Source: Mytilus californianus
Lineage: Eukaryota; Mollusca; Bivalvia; Mytilida; Mytilidae
Assembly (NCBI RefSeq): GCF_021869535.1
Contig: NW_026262593.1
Span: 74,466,822 to 74,530,821, forward strand
DNA: 64,000 bases
Direction of reading: 5' to 3'
Part shown: in pieces, positions 10,246 through 20,530 of the stretch
Numbering within the stretch: the first letter of the stretch is position 1
Layout of the letters: each line of letters starts with the position of its first letter
The notes under the pieces: model-generated
What the model was told of the DNA's origin: nothing
Databases searched by the model: none
The model's input: the letters and a program-made list of their open reading frames with translations, nothing else
Made by a program: the position numbers and the translations under genes

Positions 10246-11453
10246 GAGTACGGAATGTGTGCTCGAAACACCAAATCCGATGTTTTGATATGTTGATTTC
10301 TGAGTCTAAGTACGATAATCTTGCTCGAAAGTTTTATGAACGCAAGGCCAGAACTTCTACATGACGTATCGACTGTGTTTGTGTGGCCGGGGGTGGTTGA
10401 AGGTTTAAGAATCAAAAGATGAATGGTCGATGCGTTGTCCAAAAGTTAGTATTATTATATAGTAGTCTCAGTGTTTACGTGCCTATTTTTTTAATGTAGG
10501 ATCGTCAATATGTACTATCAATTGACGTATAAATCAATTATATTCAATCAGAAATAGGTTTTGCTGCTTAATAAAGGGCTACCCTGACCCACGCTGGGCA
10601 ATGCGTAATATTGGAAATATTGATTTTTTTTATATTTCCGATTGTTCTGTACTGCCGGTTAATTTATCATTCCGATGTAATTGAAGAAATATGTTTATTT
10701 TTTCAACATGTTTTTCATGTGTTTTATCATGATAAAATGACCAGTAAATTTTAGGGTTTTTTGTACAAATCATTTTGCTACTAAAATGCTGAAACCGTTT
10801 TCCGTCGGGGGGCTTCGCCCCCCTGAACCCATTCCAGGGCTCTACCCTGGACCTGCTGAGAGTCTTTACCGGCCCCCAGACCCCCTGCCGCAATTTGTGC
10901 TTACAGCTTATTGGATACCTAGCTACGCCCCTGATATTAGCCAATGGACGATACACAACAGATTAACCAATCATCTCTGCTAATCATACCAAACTATATG
11001 ACATGTATTAAGTTTGTTCGTGTGTTTATTTCCTGATTTAATGAAAGGTTTAAATATTTGATGTTAATCAAGTTCAAATATCACATGGTCCAACACCATA
11101 CAGACGGAAATGACTGTGTACCAACAACTTTGTGTCCTATATCAAGATAAATTCCGTTGAAAACAAAATTACAAAAGGTTATGATTGATTTTGAAAACGT
11201 AACTTAAATCTTCTTGGCTGTTGTATTTGATTAATGTTGTTCGAATATTAATTTTTCGGCATTTTCATAACATTTGAACATTTATTTGTTCTATATATTT
11301 CAATATTGAAAATCAAAAACTTTTTCCGGGTATGAAACAATGTACATGTTCCTTCCTATCGTATATGTATAATTCATACTCTTATGAGAAAGGTATCATC
11401 CATGAAAATGTTATCAGGCGTTCTCATCTAAAAAAACGATTTTTTTCTTACAG
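10246..11453. other. Non-coding; contains a GC-rich interspersed repeat
   Basis: About 10780-10935 is unusually GC-rich for the window (GGGGGGCTTCGCCCCCCTG, a perfect hairpin with a TTCG loop, followed by CCAGGGCTCTACCCTGG, a second palindrome). It ends CCTAGCTACGCCCCTGATA, which reversed resembles a transposon terminus (CAGGGGCGTAGCTAGG). Open frames on both strands there are by-products of the base composition. The rest is plain AT-rich sequence. Confidence 0.5.
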
Positions 11454-11572
11454 AATCAAATGGACTGAATAGGCCGTTTGGAATTTATTTTAAAAAACAA
11501 GAAAATATTCTGCTGGATTGTAATATAAATGACGGAAAAGGTTTTTTTTACGTAAGAAAGACACGAATATAA
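11454..11572 (+). pseudogene. Third NHL copy: 3' end of the terminal exon with its own acceptor
   Basis: A long pyrimidine tract and TTACAG end at 11453. The frame then runs (after two bases) for 38 codons to TAA at 11570-11572. It aligns to the last 40 codons of the intact exon: S-N-G-L-N-R-P-F-G-I for S-D-G-L-K-R-P-G-G-I and Q-E-N-I-L-L for K-E-N-I-L-L. Similarity continues into the 3' flank (TTATTCGAACCCAGA). The frame is undamaged although diverged. Everything upstream of codon 1 is unrelated, so either this is a relic or a new short exon was made where the duplication broke. I favour relic. Confidence 0.6.
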
Positions 11573-11689
11573 ATGAATATTAGTTAGTTTATTCGAACCC
11601 AGATTTGTGTTTGCATTGAGTCGTTCGAAATGGATTGTGTGTGTTTGTGTTTTATCTACCGAATACAAATTCAACTTATTATTAATCAA

Positions 11690-13555
11690 TTGTGATTTAT
11701 TTTACATAATTACTATGATATTATAAGTTATATGGTTCGCTACTGACCCCCTAGTCAAATATGAAACAAAATTGAAATCGGAATCATTCCGGTGTAACGT
11801 AGATCGTTAGTGAATCCGTTTTAAAATAAAATCTTTATATGCGTATTTACGTTGGTTTCTATGTTGTTTATCATCCACATTTTCCCACTTTTTCAACTTT
11901 GTGTCTTTGCAAACAGCACTGTAGGTAAAAGTACATCGGGAAAACATTTTCTAAAAATGATTTCATTACCCTCATTTATTATTTTCTTTGAATTAAAATA
12001 ACCCTTGTCATGGTTTTCACCATGTCCGAATTGAACATATTTTTTTTTATAACTATCAACAGTAACATCTATACTGTACAGTATACAAGTATACTGTTGT
12101 TAGTGTTACTAGCACTCTAATTTTACTAAAAGATTTCTACTAATAGTGGTTTATATTGAAGGATCGGGTTTTGTAAAACGTGTATTGTGATTTTTCCCTA
12201 TACTGCTACTAATAAATGTTTATTAAGGTTATATAGAATAAATAGAATATATTTTTTTTAAAAGAACAATCATAGTAAATCATAACCACCGCATCTAAAT
12301 TGAGTCAATGTTCATTAAGTGAAAAATCTTTAACAAATCTTATTGTTATAAGATCTTCCATAAACTTAAAATTTTATTTATACTTTTCAGCTCCCTCCCA
12401 TTTACAAACAGTTTCCTGCAGTCACACAAAGTACCATTTTTTCCATTAAAGAAATATTGAAGTGTACAGATACACCCATACGAAAAATAAAATAAAGGTT
12501 CCTTTCGAGTAAGCATTGAATGATTTAACATGTTGAACACATTATTTTGGCTATTGATAGGATAATAAAGAGATAGTAAGAATATCCTCATGTCATTGAT
12601 ATTTTTTTTTGTTTTACATTGAATAACAGGTTAATCAAACTTATATGCATAGAAAGATATTTGATGTGGACTCGAACCTTATATCCATGTGTTTATTCAA
12701 CAAACCATCTCTATAATTTAGGAAAAATGGAAAAATTTAAAATCCGGAATAACTATATTACCTATCATTATCCATGGCGTTGTCATTTTTTCATCGTCTA
12801 ACGAATTTTAATATCCCTTTGGTATCTGCCGTCTCTCTTTAGCAAATGTGATAAATCATTTGTGTTGTTATTTAACCTTGTGGTGTAAATGTCCATTCTG
12901 ACATCTAAATATAAGACGATTTCCATTATGTGTATAATTGAAGCTTGACGAAATATTATCATTTTTAACATAAAAAATACATGTTTGGCATAAAACAAGC
13001 GATATAATGTCCAATAACAGGCACCCTAAGGAATGACTAGGATAAAACAAATATATATATAAATTCGCTACTGAATGAAAACAATTAAATTCCAATGCTT
13101 AATGAAAGAATAGTATTGTACGCGGACTTCCCCGCTCTTGTCTGCCTGACCCACATTGCTACACCTACCAATTTGATTTATTGTTTATTTGCAAATGAAC
13201 ATTCATCATATATATATATACCTGTCTGGAGTTGTTTCCCTTCAGAACAATATGTCTTTCCTCTGAAGAAACAACATGGACGATAACAAGTTGCAAGGAA
13301 TGTGCTCCAAGGGTTTAAGAGCAAACTACAAATTAGTTTATAATATGTTGTCCTGATTCTCAATTATTTGAGAAAAAAGCATTGCTAAAACAATTATTCT
13401 GAATTGTACGTTTAAAAGTGTTGAAAACATTGTGTATTTTAGCGCGTTAAAAATGTCATGAAACAAAAAAAAAATATTCCCCTTTTGTAAAGTTAATATA
13501 ATACTAACTTGTACGGTACAAATGTTATCGCACCTTATACGCATTTCGACAATTG
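11690..13555. other. No gene recognised
   Basis: AT-rich sequence with several overlapping short open frames on both strands that support no product. About 12772-12840 carries a diverged piece of the repeat at 1700-1790 (GCGTTGTCATTTTTTC, TTTGGTATCTGCCGTCTC). Confidence 0.45.
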
Positions 13556-13660
13556 ATGTCTCTTTCGTGATGTTCGAGACCCACATTTTTGAAAGTCCTC
13601 AAACAAATATAGACCTTGAAAAGATGATAAAACCAAAAAGGGCCAAAAGTAAAGCCAAAC
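13556..13660 (-). repeat. Dispersed repeat, copy 1
   Basis: The sequence from CGAGACCCACATTTTTG to CAAAAGTAAAGCCAAACTG parallels 16340-16432 (CTCGAGGCCAAATATTTG to CAAAAGTTAAACCAAACC). Two diverged copies of a mussel repeat. Confidence 0.45.
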
Positions 13661-13806
13661 TGGGATAATAATCAGAGCTATGCATGTGGGAGAAATATTT
13701 CTTAACGTCATATGAAACGAGTTTCTTGTAATAATTATGTTATCGGGATTATCGAACCAATTCATGCATAATGATTTTCGTAAATTATTTTCTTATAAAT
13801 TAGGCC

Positions 13807-13971
13807 GTTAGTTTTCTCAATTGAACTGTTTCATATGTTTCATGTCGGGGCCTTTTATAGCTGACTATACGGTATGGGGTTTTCTCAATTTTAAAGGCCA
13901 TACTGTTGCCTATAATTGCTTACATCCACTTCATTTTAACTTTGGTGGATAGTTGTCTCATTAGTAATTAT
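13807..13971 (+). repeat. Mussel interspersed repeat, target of the LINE
   Basis: Contains GGGGCCTTTTATAGCTGACT, then GGTATGGGGTTTTCTC and ATAGTTGTCTCATTAG, a common mussel repeat from memory. It resumes after the LINE at 15896 with ACCACATCTCCTTAT. A reversed diverged copy lies at 36760-36990. Confidence 0.65.
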
Positions 13972-15883
13972 GAGTAAATTCAACCATGTCTGATCTGTAT
14001 GATCAAGAGATGGGTGTCCCTCAGGAGAGTATTTTATCTGTTACATTATTTAGTCTAAAAATTAACAGCCTTGTTGAAGTTTTGAAAAGTAATATTGAAG
14101 GTTCATTGTACGTTGATGATTTTTTAATATGTTACAGAGGCAAAAATATGAATAACATAGAACAACAATTACAATTATGTCTTGGAAGAATTGAAAAATG
14201 GGCCTCGGAAAATGGCTTCAAATTTTCTACTTCAAAAACGGTTGGGATGCATTTTTGTAACAAAAGGAAATTACATCTTGACCCAGAACTCACCTTGTAC
14301 GGAAACCCAATTAAAATGGTTAACGAAACCAAATTCCTTGGGTTAATTTTCGATAAAAAGTTAACCTTTCTACCCCATATCAAAATGTTTAAATCAAGAT
14401 GTTTAAAAGCATTAGATATTTTAAAAGTTGTCGGCAGCACTGACTGGGGTGCTGATTGCAAAATTTTACTTAATCTATATAGATCTCTAGTTAGATCTAA
14501 ACTAGATTATGGCTCAATAGTGTATGGCTCTGCAAGGAAGTCCTACATACAGATTCTCGATGCTGTTCATCACCAGGGTTTGCGTCTCTGTCTTGGCGCC
14601 TTTAAAACCTCACCAGTTGAGAGTCTGTATGTAGAGCCTGATGATCATTCACTCTCCAACAGACGCTTGAAGCTTGGACTTCAATACGCTGTCGAGCTAA
14701 AAGCATATCCAGAAAATCCTGCCTACTACTGTGTTTTTAATCCAATTTACGAAGATGTATTTGTAAAACATGAAAATAAAATTCCTCCATTAGGAATTCG
14801 TTTAAAACCACATTTAACCACTTTTGCTTTGAAATCTATCGCACAAGTTGAAACTTGCAAATGTCCCCCCTGGGAACTTCCTAAACCAAAAATGATTTTC
14901 GATCTCCGTAAATACAAAAAAAATGAAACAAACCATCTATTAATTCAATTACATTTTTCTGAAGTTAAGGCAAAATATTCAGATTTTTCAACTGTTTATA
15001 CAGATGGATCGAAGGATGGTAACCGAGTTGCATCTGCTGCTATCCTTGATGACAGAGCTGCGACTCTCCGTTTGTCATCTAACGCATCCATATTTACTGC
15101 TGAAGCACAGGCAATAATTTTAGCTTTGAAATTTATTGCTACTTCAGACAAATCCAAATTTATAATCTGTTCTGATTCACTTTCATGCTAACAAGCTATA
15201 CAACATACTAAAATTATAAACCCGATAATTCTCAAGATTTTACTGTGATATACCATATACCTATTTTAGACCTAATATTAGAAAATATGTTTTTAATATT
15301 TTGAAAAAAGAATGGAGTAAAAAAGATAATAATAAATTACATGAAATTAAACCTAATATAGGTAAACCTTTCAATAATTTTATGTGCAGAAAAAATCAGT
15401 GTGTTATTTCTAGATGTCGTATTGGTCATACTAGAACAACACACGAGTATCTTCTTAAAAATGAAGATGAACCACAATGTATACCTTGCAACTGCAAGTA
15501 TACTATTAAACATGTTTTAATTAATTGTATTGACTTTGCTGATATTCGTAGGAAGCATTTCAATGTCAACAATATGTATGATTTATTTAATAGTGTTCCA
15601 ATTACAAATATTGTTTCATTCTTGAAGGAAGTTGGAATATATTATAAAATATAAAAATGTTGTGTAAATTTAAACTGATTTTAATTTTTATCACGTTATC
15701 TTAGTGTTTGAATTTTATTTGTAAATAAACAATTTGCTTTACACTTGAATTTTAGTTTATTGAAAGACCTTTTGTCTGATTTTAAAAATATACTGTAAAT
15801 TATAAAAAATTTTGAATAAGCTCTCGCCGCGATATAGCCTTTTTGTGCTCATGCGGCGTAAAGCAAACACCAATCAATCAATC
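13972..15883 (+). mobile_element. 5'-truncated I-group non-LTR retrotransposon (LINE)
   Basis: Flanked by ATTAGTAATTAT (13960-13971) and ATTAGCAATTAT (15884-15895), a 12-bp target duplication with one mismatch. The 5' end lies inside the reverse transcriptase domain. The 3' end is CGGCGTAAAGCAAACACC followed by (AATC)n, a microsatellite tail instead of poly(A). A second copy of the family lies at 48664-50038. The same 3' terminus occurs on the SINE family here. Confidence 0.8.
13986..15654 (+). pseudogene. LINE reverse transcriptase - RNase H ORF, dead
   Basis: Starts within reverse transcriptase: G-V-P-Q-E-S-I-L-S (motif B region, where families usually have G-V-P-Q-G-S) and the catalytic Y-V-D-D box near residue 42. 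Then comes the thumb-like stretch (F-L-G-L-I-F-D-K-K-L) and RNase H with Y-T-D-G-S-K, A-E-A-Q-A-I and C-S-D-S-L-S. A TAA at 15189-15191 interrupts it. Compared with the copy at 48895 about 45 codons are missing next, including the RNase H histidine and last aspartate. The tail (15301-15654) ends with a C-x2-C...H-x4-C motif. RNase H after reverse transcriptase is typical of the I/R1-type superfamily. Confidence 0.85.
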
Positions 15884-15895
15884 ATTAGCAATTAT

Positions 15896-16600
15896 ACCAC
15901 ATCTCCTTATTTTTATATATATACACGTAACTAAGTCCTGTATGCACGTGTTTTATTTTACATTTATGATTTGGTGTATCTAATTTGTTCTTTATGAATC
16001 TGCATACGGGAAAATATCGGCGAATTAGTGAATTTTTTGAAAATATAAAAGTTTTTTTTTTACAAGAAAGTTCACGTATCATGTTTTATAGTAAAACTTA
16101 GCCATTTAAGTACATAAAACAAATTCAACTTTTTTTTTAAATTTGAAGTTTCATATGACTATAATTGAAAACGATTTCGGAATTTTTTATAACAAAAAAT
16201 TTTAGTTTAAAAATACTCGTATTTTCATGCCAATACCGAAGTATTGACTACTAGGCTGGTGTAACCATCGAGGAATAACAGTTTATCTGCAAAGGTATCG
16301 ACCCAGTGGTAGTAATAACATATACGGTACAAATCATCTACTCGAGGCCAAATATTTGAAAGTCCAAAATCAAATACAAACGTTGAAGAGCCGATAAAAC
16401 CAAAGAGAACCAAAAGTTAAACCAAACCTGGACAAGGACAAATTACTGATCAAGTGACTTGTATTTTTCATCCACCGTCTTACTTCATTTGTATTTGGTT
16501 CATGCAAAAAAGCAACATTGTTTTGAAACTGGAAAGTTATTCTTTACTTTTATATCTAAATTAGTTATAAATGAGCCGTTTGACGTGGTTTAACCTAAAA
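15896..16600. other. Non-coding; repeat copy at 16225-16440
   Basis: Continues the repeat split by the LINE for about 30 bp. Later holds the second copy of the dispersed repeat described at 13556. No gene supported. Confidence 0.45.
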
Positions 16601-16612
16601 GCATAGAATAGA

Positions 16613-17035
16613 TTGATTGATTGATTGTTGGTTGCTTAAAGTCCAGTGGCAAATATTTCATGCATATTCAGGACGAGAACAAGTTAACAATAAATACAAT
16701 AGGTAGGTTCTGTAAAAGATTAAAGGATTGAGGTCGGAGAAATTTAGACTGCCACGGGAAATGAGGGTATATTGGATAGGGACAGAAATTTAGCCTTGCA
16801 ACAGGTCACCTACGGACCCCTCAAAGAGTTGTTGCAAGGGTTCTTAACGTGCAAAGAACGTGGCACTTTCTTCACACGAGGCATCGGATTTAACGTCCCC
16901 ATTCTGACCGGACGTGGCTGCAAATTTGTACATCCCGCACAGCCAAACGGACGCCCCACTTTAGCACGGGTTTTACTGCCGGTCGGAGGAAGACCAATGG
17001 TGACCATACTTCTATTCCCCAGTCACCCTTGAGGG
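16613..17035 (-). mobile_element. SINE-like element, full length
   Basis: A perfect 12-bp target duplication GCATAGAATAGA flanks it (16601-16612 and 17036-17047). The (TGAT)n tail and GTTGGTTGCTTAA at the left mark the 3' end of a minus-strand element; the right end is CCCCAGTCACCCTTGAGGG. The 423-bp body has no real gene; open frames on both strands are shared by all copies only because the copies are alike. Its 3' terminus matches the LINE in this window, which probably mobilised it. Confidence 0.85.
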
Positions 17036-17047
17036 GCATAGAATAGA

Positions 17048-18414
17048 ATATAGCACTTTAACGTGATAGGTAAAGTAGGATATCCAATATTTACAGAAAA
17101 TAATATATTTTTTAATGTTTTCTTGTCGTAAAACATACCTGGGATGTCTGAAATTGTCCAAAGAAGATCGCCCTATCGTAAGCCTCTCATTTGATCAATC
17201 CCGATTTCTCTCGGTGTATTATGCGACAAGAAAGCCCTTAAAATGTGCATTGTCCATAACTAAAACAATCAAACAAAAGCATTTTTTCATATGGAACATT
17301 ACTGTTGTTTGTTGGAAACGAAGTTAGTACGATATAATTTTCACCAAAATAGGAGGTGTTAGGTTCATGTCAGTTACACGACAAAACAAATAACAACAGA
17401 GAAGTCTTCAGGGACACAAATACCGTGTATATCAATACTGAGGTGTTCATGCAGTGGAACACTCGTACAATAAATTTGAAACGATGAAGTGTAAGAAATC
17501 AACACTTTAAAATTGTGTGCGTCCGAAGCGCCTTTCTTGATTTACCTTCATTAAAATGCTCAAACATAAACATTTGAAAGTCAATGATGCGTATATACCC
17601 TGAAATGTCCGGAGCTATAAAAAAAAAAAAAAAAAAAAAAAAGATGTACCAGAATAGCCAAATTTATCTAAGGTCAACTTTGCCTAAGGAGATGTGTACA
17701 TAGTCATGCTAGAAAACGCAGTAACCCCCGTTGAAAAAGTATTAAAAACGCTTACAAATATTCTGAATCTTTCTGTAACCACATAAACTAATAGAACACC
17801 TCCACACGTAATTTGGATATATTTTATTCATAACTGGACATTAGAACGCGGATTTGATATGAAAGCTCTTTTTCTCATTCTTCTCTGTACGATCTTCAGC
17901 TCCCTCCCCCATCCGTAATTCAAATCTATTTGTTTCCATGACCGATCAAACATGTATTAAGCCAAGTGTGAATACATTACTTGGAAATAAACGCTAGATA
18001 TTTGAAGTCACCTCCGAATACAAGTGCAAAATACGATTTGTGTATTGGTTCTATTAAGTGTAACCAGCATTAATAATAGATGGTAACTAGTATTCTAGCA
18101 CGTTACTATCCTTTTTATAAATAGGTTCCACTATCACGACTCGTAGTGGAAACGGCTTTCGTAAATAGTACAAAAAAGCATCGGCTCCAGTACGCTGAAC
18201 AAGTATTTTCTGTAAAATTTCTATCAACAAAAATATCAAAATGTTTAGAGTTACAAAACATGCTGGTTCAGTTAAGTGAATGTTAATTGTGGTTTAATAC
18301 TATATGTGTGTTTTGCAAACTACATTGGAAAAAATTAACAGTAAAAGACATAAATTGAACCTAGTTAATGTAAAAATATGTTCAATGTCCTGCCTGAAAT
18401 TGATTTTCTTGACC
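17048..18414. other. No gene recognised; A24 homopolymer
   Basis: Contains a run of 24 A at 17619-17642. The rest is AT-rich with no supported coding sequence, and forms the 3' flank of the minus-strand NHL gene. Confidence 0.5.
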
Positions 18415-19238
18415 TCACTTCGAATGGTTTATTTCATAGAGCAACACTTTACCACTCGACCTATTGAACACAAATAGACTGTTCCCTAATTTGTCGTAAT
18501 GAATTCCCGTTGGGTCCGGCAGATCATCTTTCTGAATTTCTATTTCCCTATGGTATTTACCATCAGAAGAAACCACCACAACATTGTTGGATAATGAGCA
18601 AGCTACATACGCATTACCATTCCCATCACATGTGACGCTATATAGACGCTTCATCTTCTCGTTTGTAAACTTCCATAGGACTGATCCATGCAGGTTGCAA
18701 CAGCACAATATATCTTCTGATTTATCAGTAAAGAATAACATATTTGTAGCAGTTGCAATGTACCAGACATCTGACACAGGAGAATCAAATGATCTGATTA
18801 CTTCCCCTTTCAGATTCATTACATCTATCCTTTTCTTATCGATAATAGCATACAAAAATTCATTTCGATAGGATACCCAAAGACTCTTTTGACCGTTTGT
18901 ATTAATAGCATTCTCTACATGTACGTCTCCCGTGTTTATATTGATAATCTGCATGTGAGGTTCATTGTATGTGACAATTACATCAGTGTCATTTATTACT
19001 GATATACAACAGGGTGATTCTGACACCTTGAAGTCTCGAATGAAGTATCCGTCGATGTTGTGCACAACTAACCTTTTGTCTTTGTATACGGTGAATATTA
19101 ACTGGTTATTGATAGAAACACAGTCAAGCAGTAAGCCATTATCTAATTTTTTTATTTGGAATTTCTGTTTAAGTTCAACATCAAACTGGAGAGATAATTT
19201 TCCTGGTATATGTGCATGGGCGTAAAATACTTCAGAAT
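18415..19238 (-). CDS. NHL-type beta-propeller terminal exon, second gene
   Basis: The acceptor (minus strand TTCTATTTTACAG) ends at 19239. The exon then runs open for about 274 codons to the stop at 18415. Two bases complete a split codon, the same phase as the exon at 3794, and the length is almost the same. Propeller-like units are visible: V-H-N-I-D-G-Y-F-I-R-D-F, V-M-N-L-K-G-E-V-I-R-S-F, V-T-C-D-G-N-G-N-A-Y-V-A and V-V-S-S-D-G-K-Y-H-R-E-I. It is clearly a relative of the 3794 exon but divergent, so an old family member, not a recent copy. Upstream exons were not identified. Function beyond a propeller-borne binding role cannot be stated. Confidence 0.75.
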
Positions 19239-20530
19239 CTGTAAAATAGAAAATATGAACTAAAGTTCCAGTGAATAACCTATATGTAGTATGATCATGG
19301 CAAAGAGTGGGAAAAAGTCCAAATCATAAAAATTTTGCAGCATGAAAAACAGAACAATGTATAACTTATTTGAAATTGTATTTAAAAATTTGCATATATT
19401 GTAATAACACACTTAAATGTTAATGGTGTGTAGTTCGTTAAAAAAAAGGATTTAAAATTATTAATTTGTATATTTTTAATAATTTTATTCGTTCAGGAAT
19501 AGACACACATTGAACTATATTTTCAAAGGTCGATTGAAAACAGCGGATAGAAAAGTGATATTGAACGGTTATTTTTAGAATATCTAAAAACGGATTTTCT
19601 TTGTGATGTCATCTAATGATTTTCATGATATTTTCATGATATTGTTTAAAGTTTTTAGAAAGTGTTTATTCATGATCGATTATTTGAAAACAATTCTATA
19701 AATACATCAGTTGTACACAAAAAAAGATATAAAAAATAATTGAAATAACAACTAATATGTTGTTATTGTCAAAAAGACAATATGATATCTATAAAATTCC
19801 AACAAAATGAAATGATCGAAAACAGAGAATATAATGACGTCGCGTACGGTGTTGGTGATGAAACGGGTTTTGCTTTCAAGTTCGACTTTATTAGATCGAA
19901 GTTTCGAAATTGATAACTATATAAATGTATATATCAACATGTGCGTAATCAATAGTAGAAATGAAATATGCCTTAAAATCAATACTTTTTTTCATTTTGT
20001 AACTCGAATGATCCCTAATAACACTGATTTTGCGCGTGTGGAGAAGTAACACCGCAACATATGGCCAGCGTTGTTTTAATGCAATTTCGACTTTGTTTAA
20101 ACTTTTTTGTTAAAAAGAGGTATTCATAGAAAGAGCAGTCTTTGTTGTTAAAGATGTATGTTTTACTTATTGCGTCATCGTTAACTGGATGCGTCTGACC
20201 AGGACGGAAAGTTCACTTTGTTTTGTGGACAAGTCAAAAAAAGTAACAAAAATATGGATAGGGGAAAAGTGAGAGTAATATTAAACAATAATTCAAATAG
20301 ATTATTCCAAAAATGATATACCATTTTATTCAGTAAATGACAAGGATAAAAAATATAAAGTTTTATTACAATATTTAAAAAGATCGTCGCAGAATTTACG
20401 ATTATTTATTTTTTTTATTTCTGTCACAAAACACAAATCTCTCATTTTATAAAGAGCTTTTCAAATTTCGAACGAATGCCGCAGACACAAATCACAATTT
20501 ACATATGCACCCTTTCTGTGTCAAAATTAT
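19239..20530. other. Upstream intron/flank of the second NHL gene
   Basis: AT-rich; no further exon recognised on the minus strand and nothing supported on the plus strand. It borders the macrosatellite. Confidence 0.45.

Noticed and set aside
10630..10983. Open frames on both strands over the GC-rich island
   Set aside because: GC-rich palindromic repeat sequence lacks stops by composition; no protein family.
16772..17032. Open frames of 65-96 codons on both strands of every SINE
   Set aside because: They begin and end within a non-autonomous repeat, run into unrelated flanks, and are preserved only because the copies are young.
16613..17035. A and B box-like motifs (TGGCTGTGCGGG; GTTAAATCC) in the SINE sense strand
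   Set aside because: Each has a mismatch and the A-like box lies over 100 bp from the 5' end, unlike tRNA-derived SINEs. The origin of the SINE head remains open.
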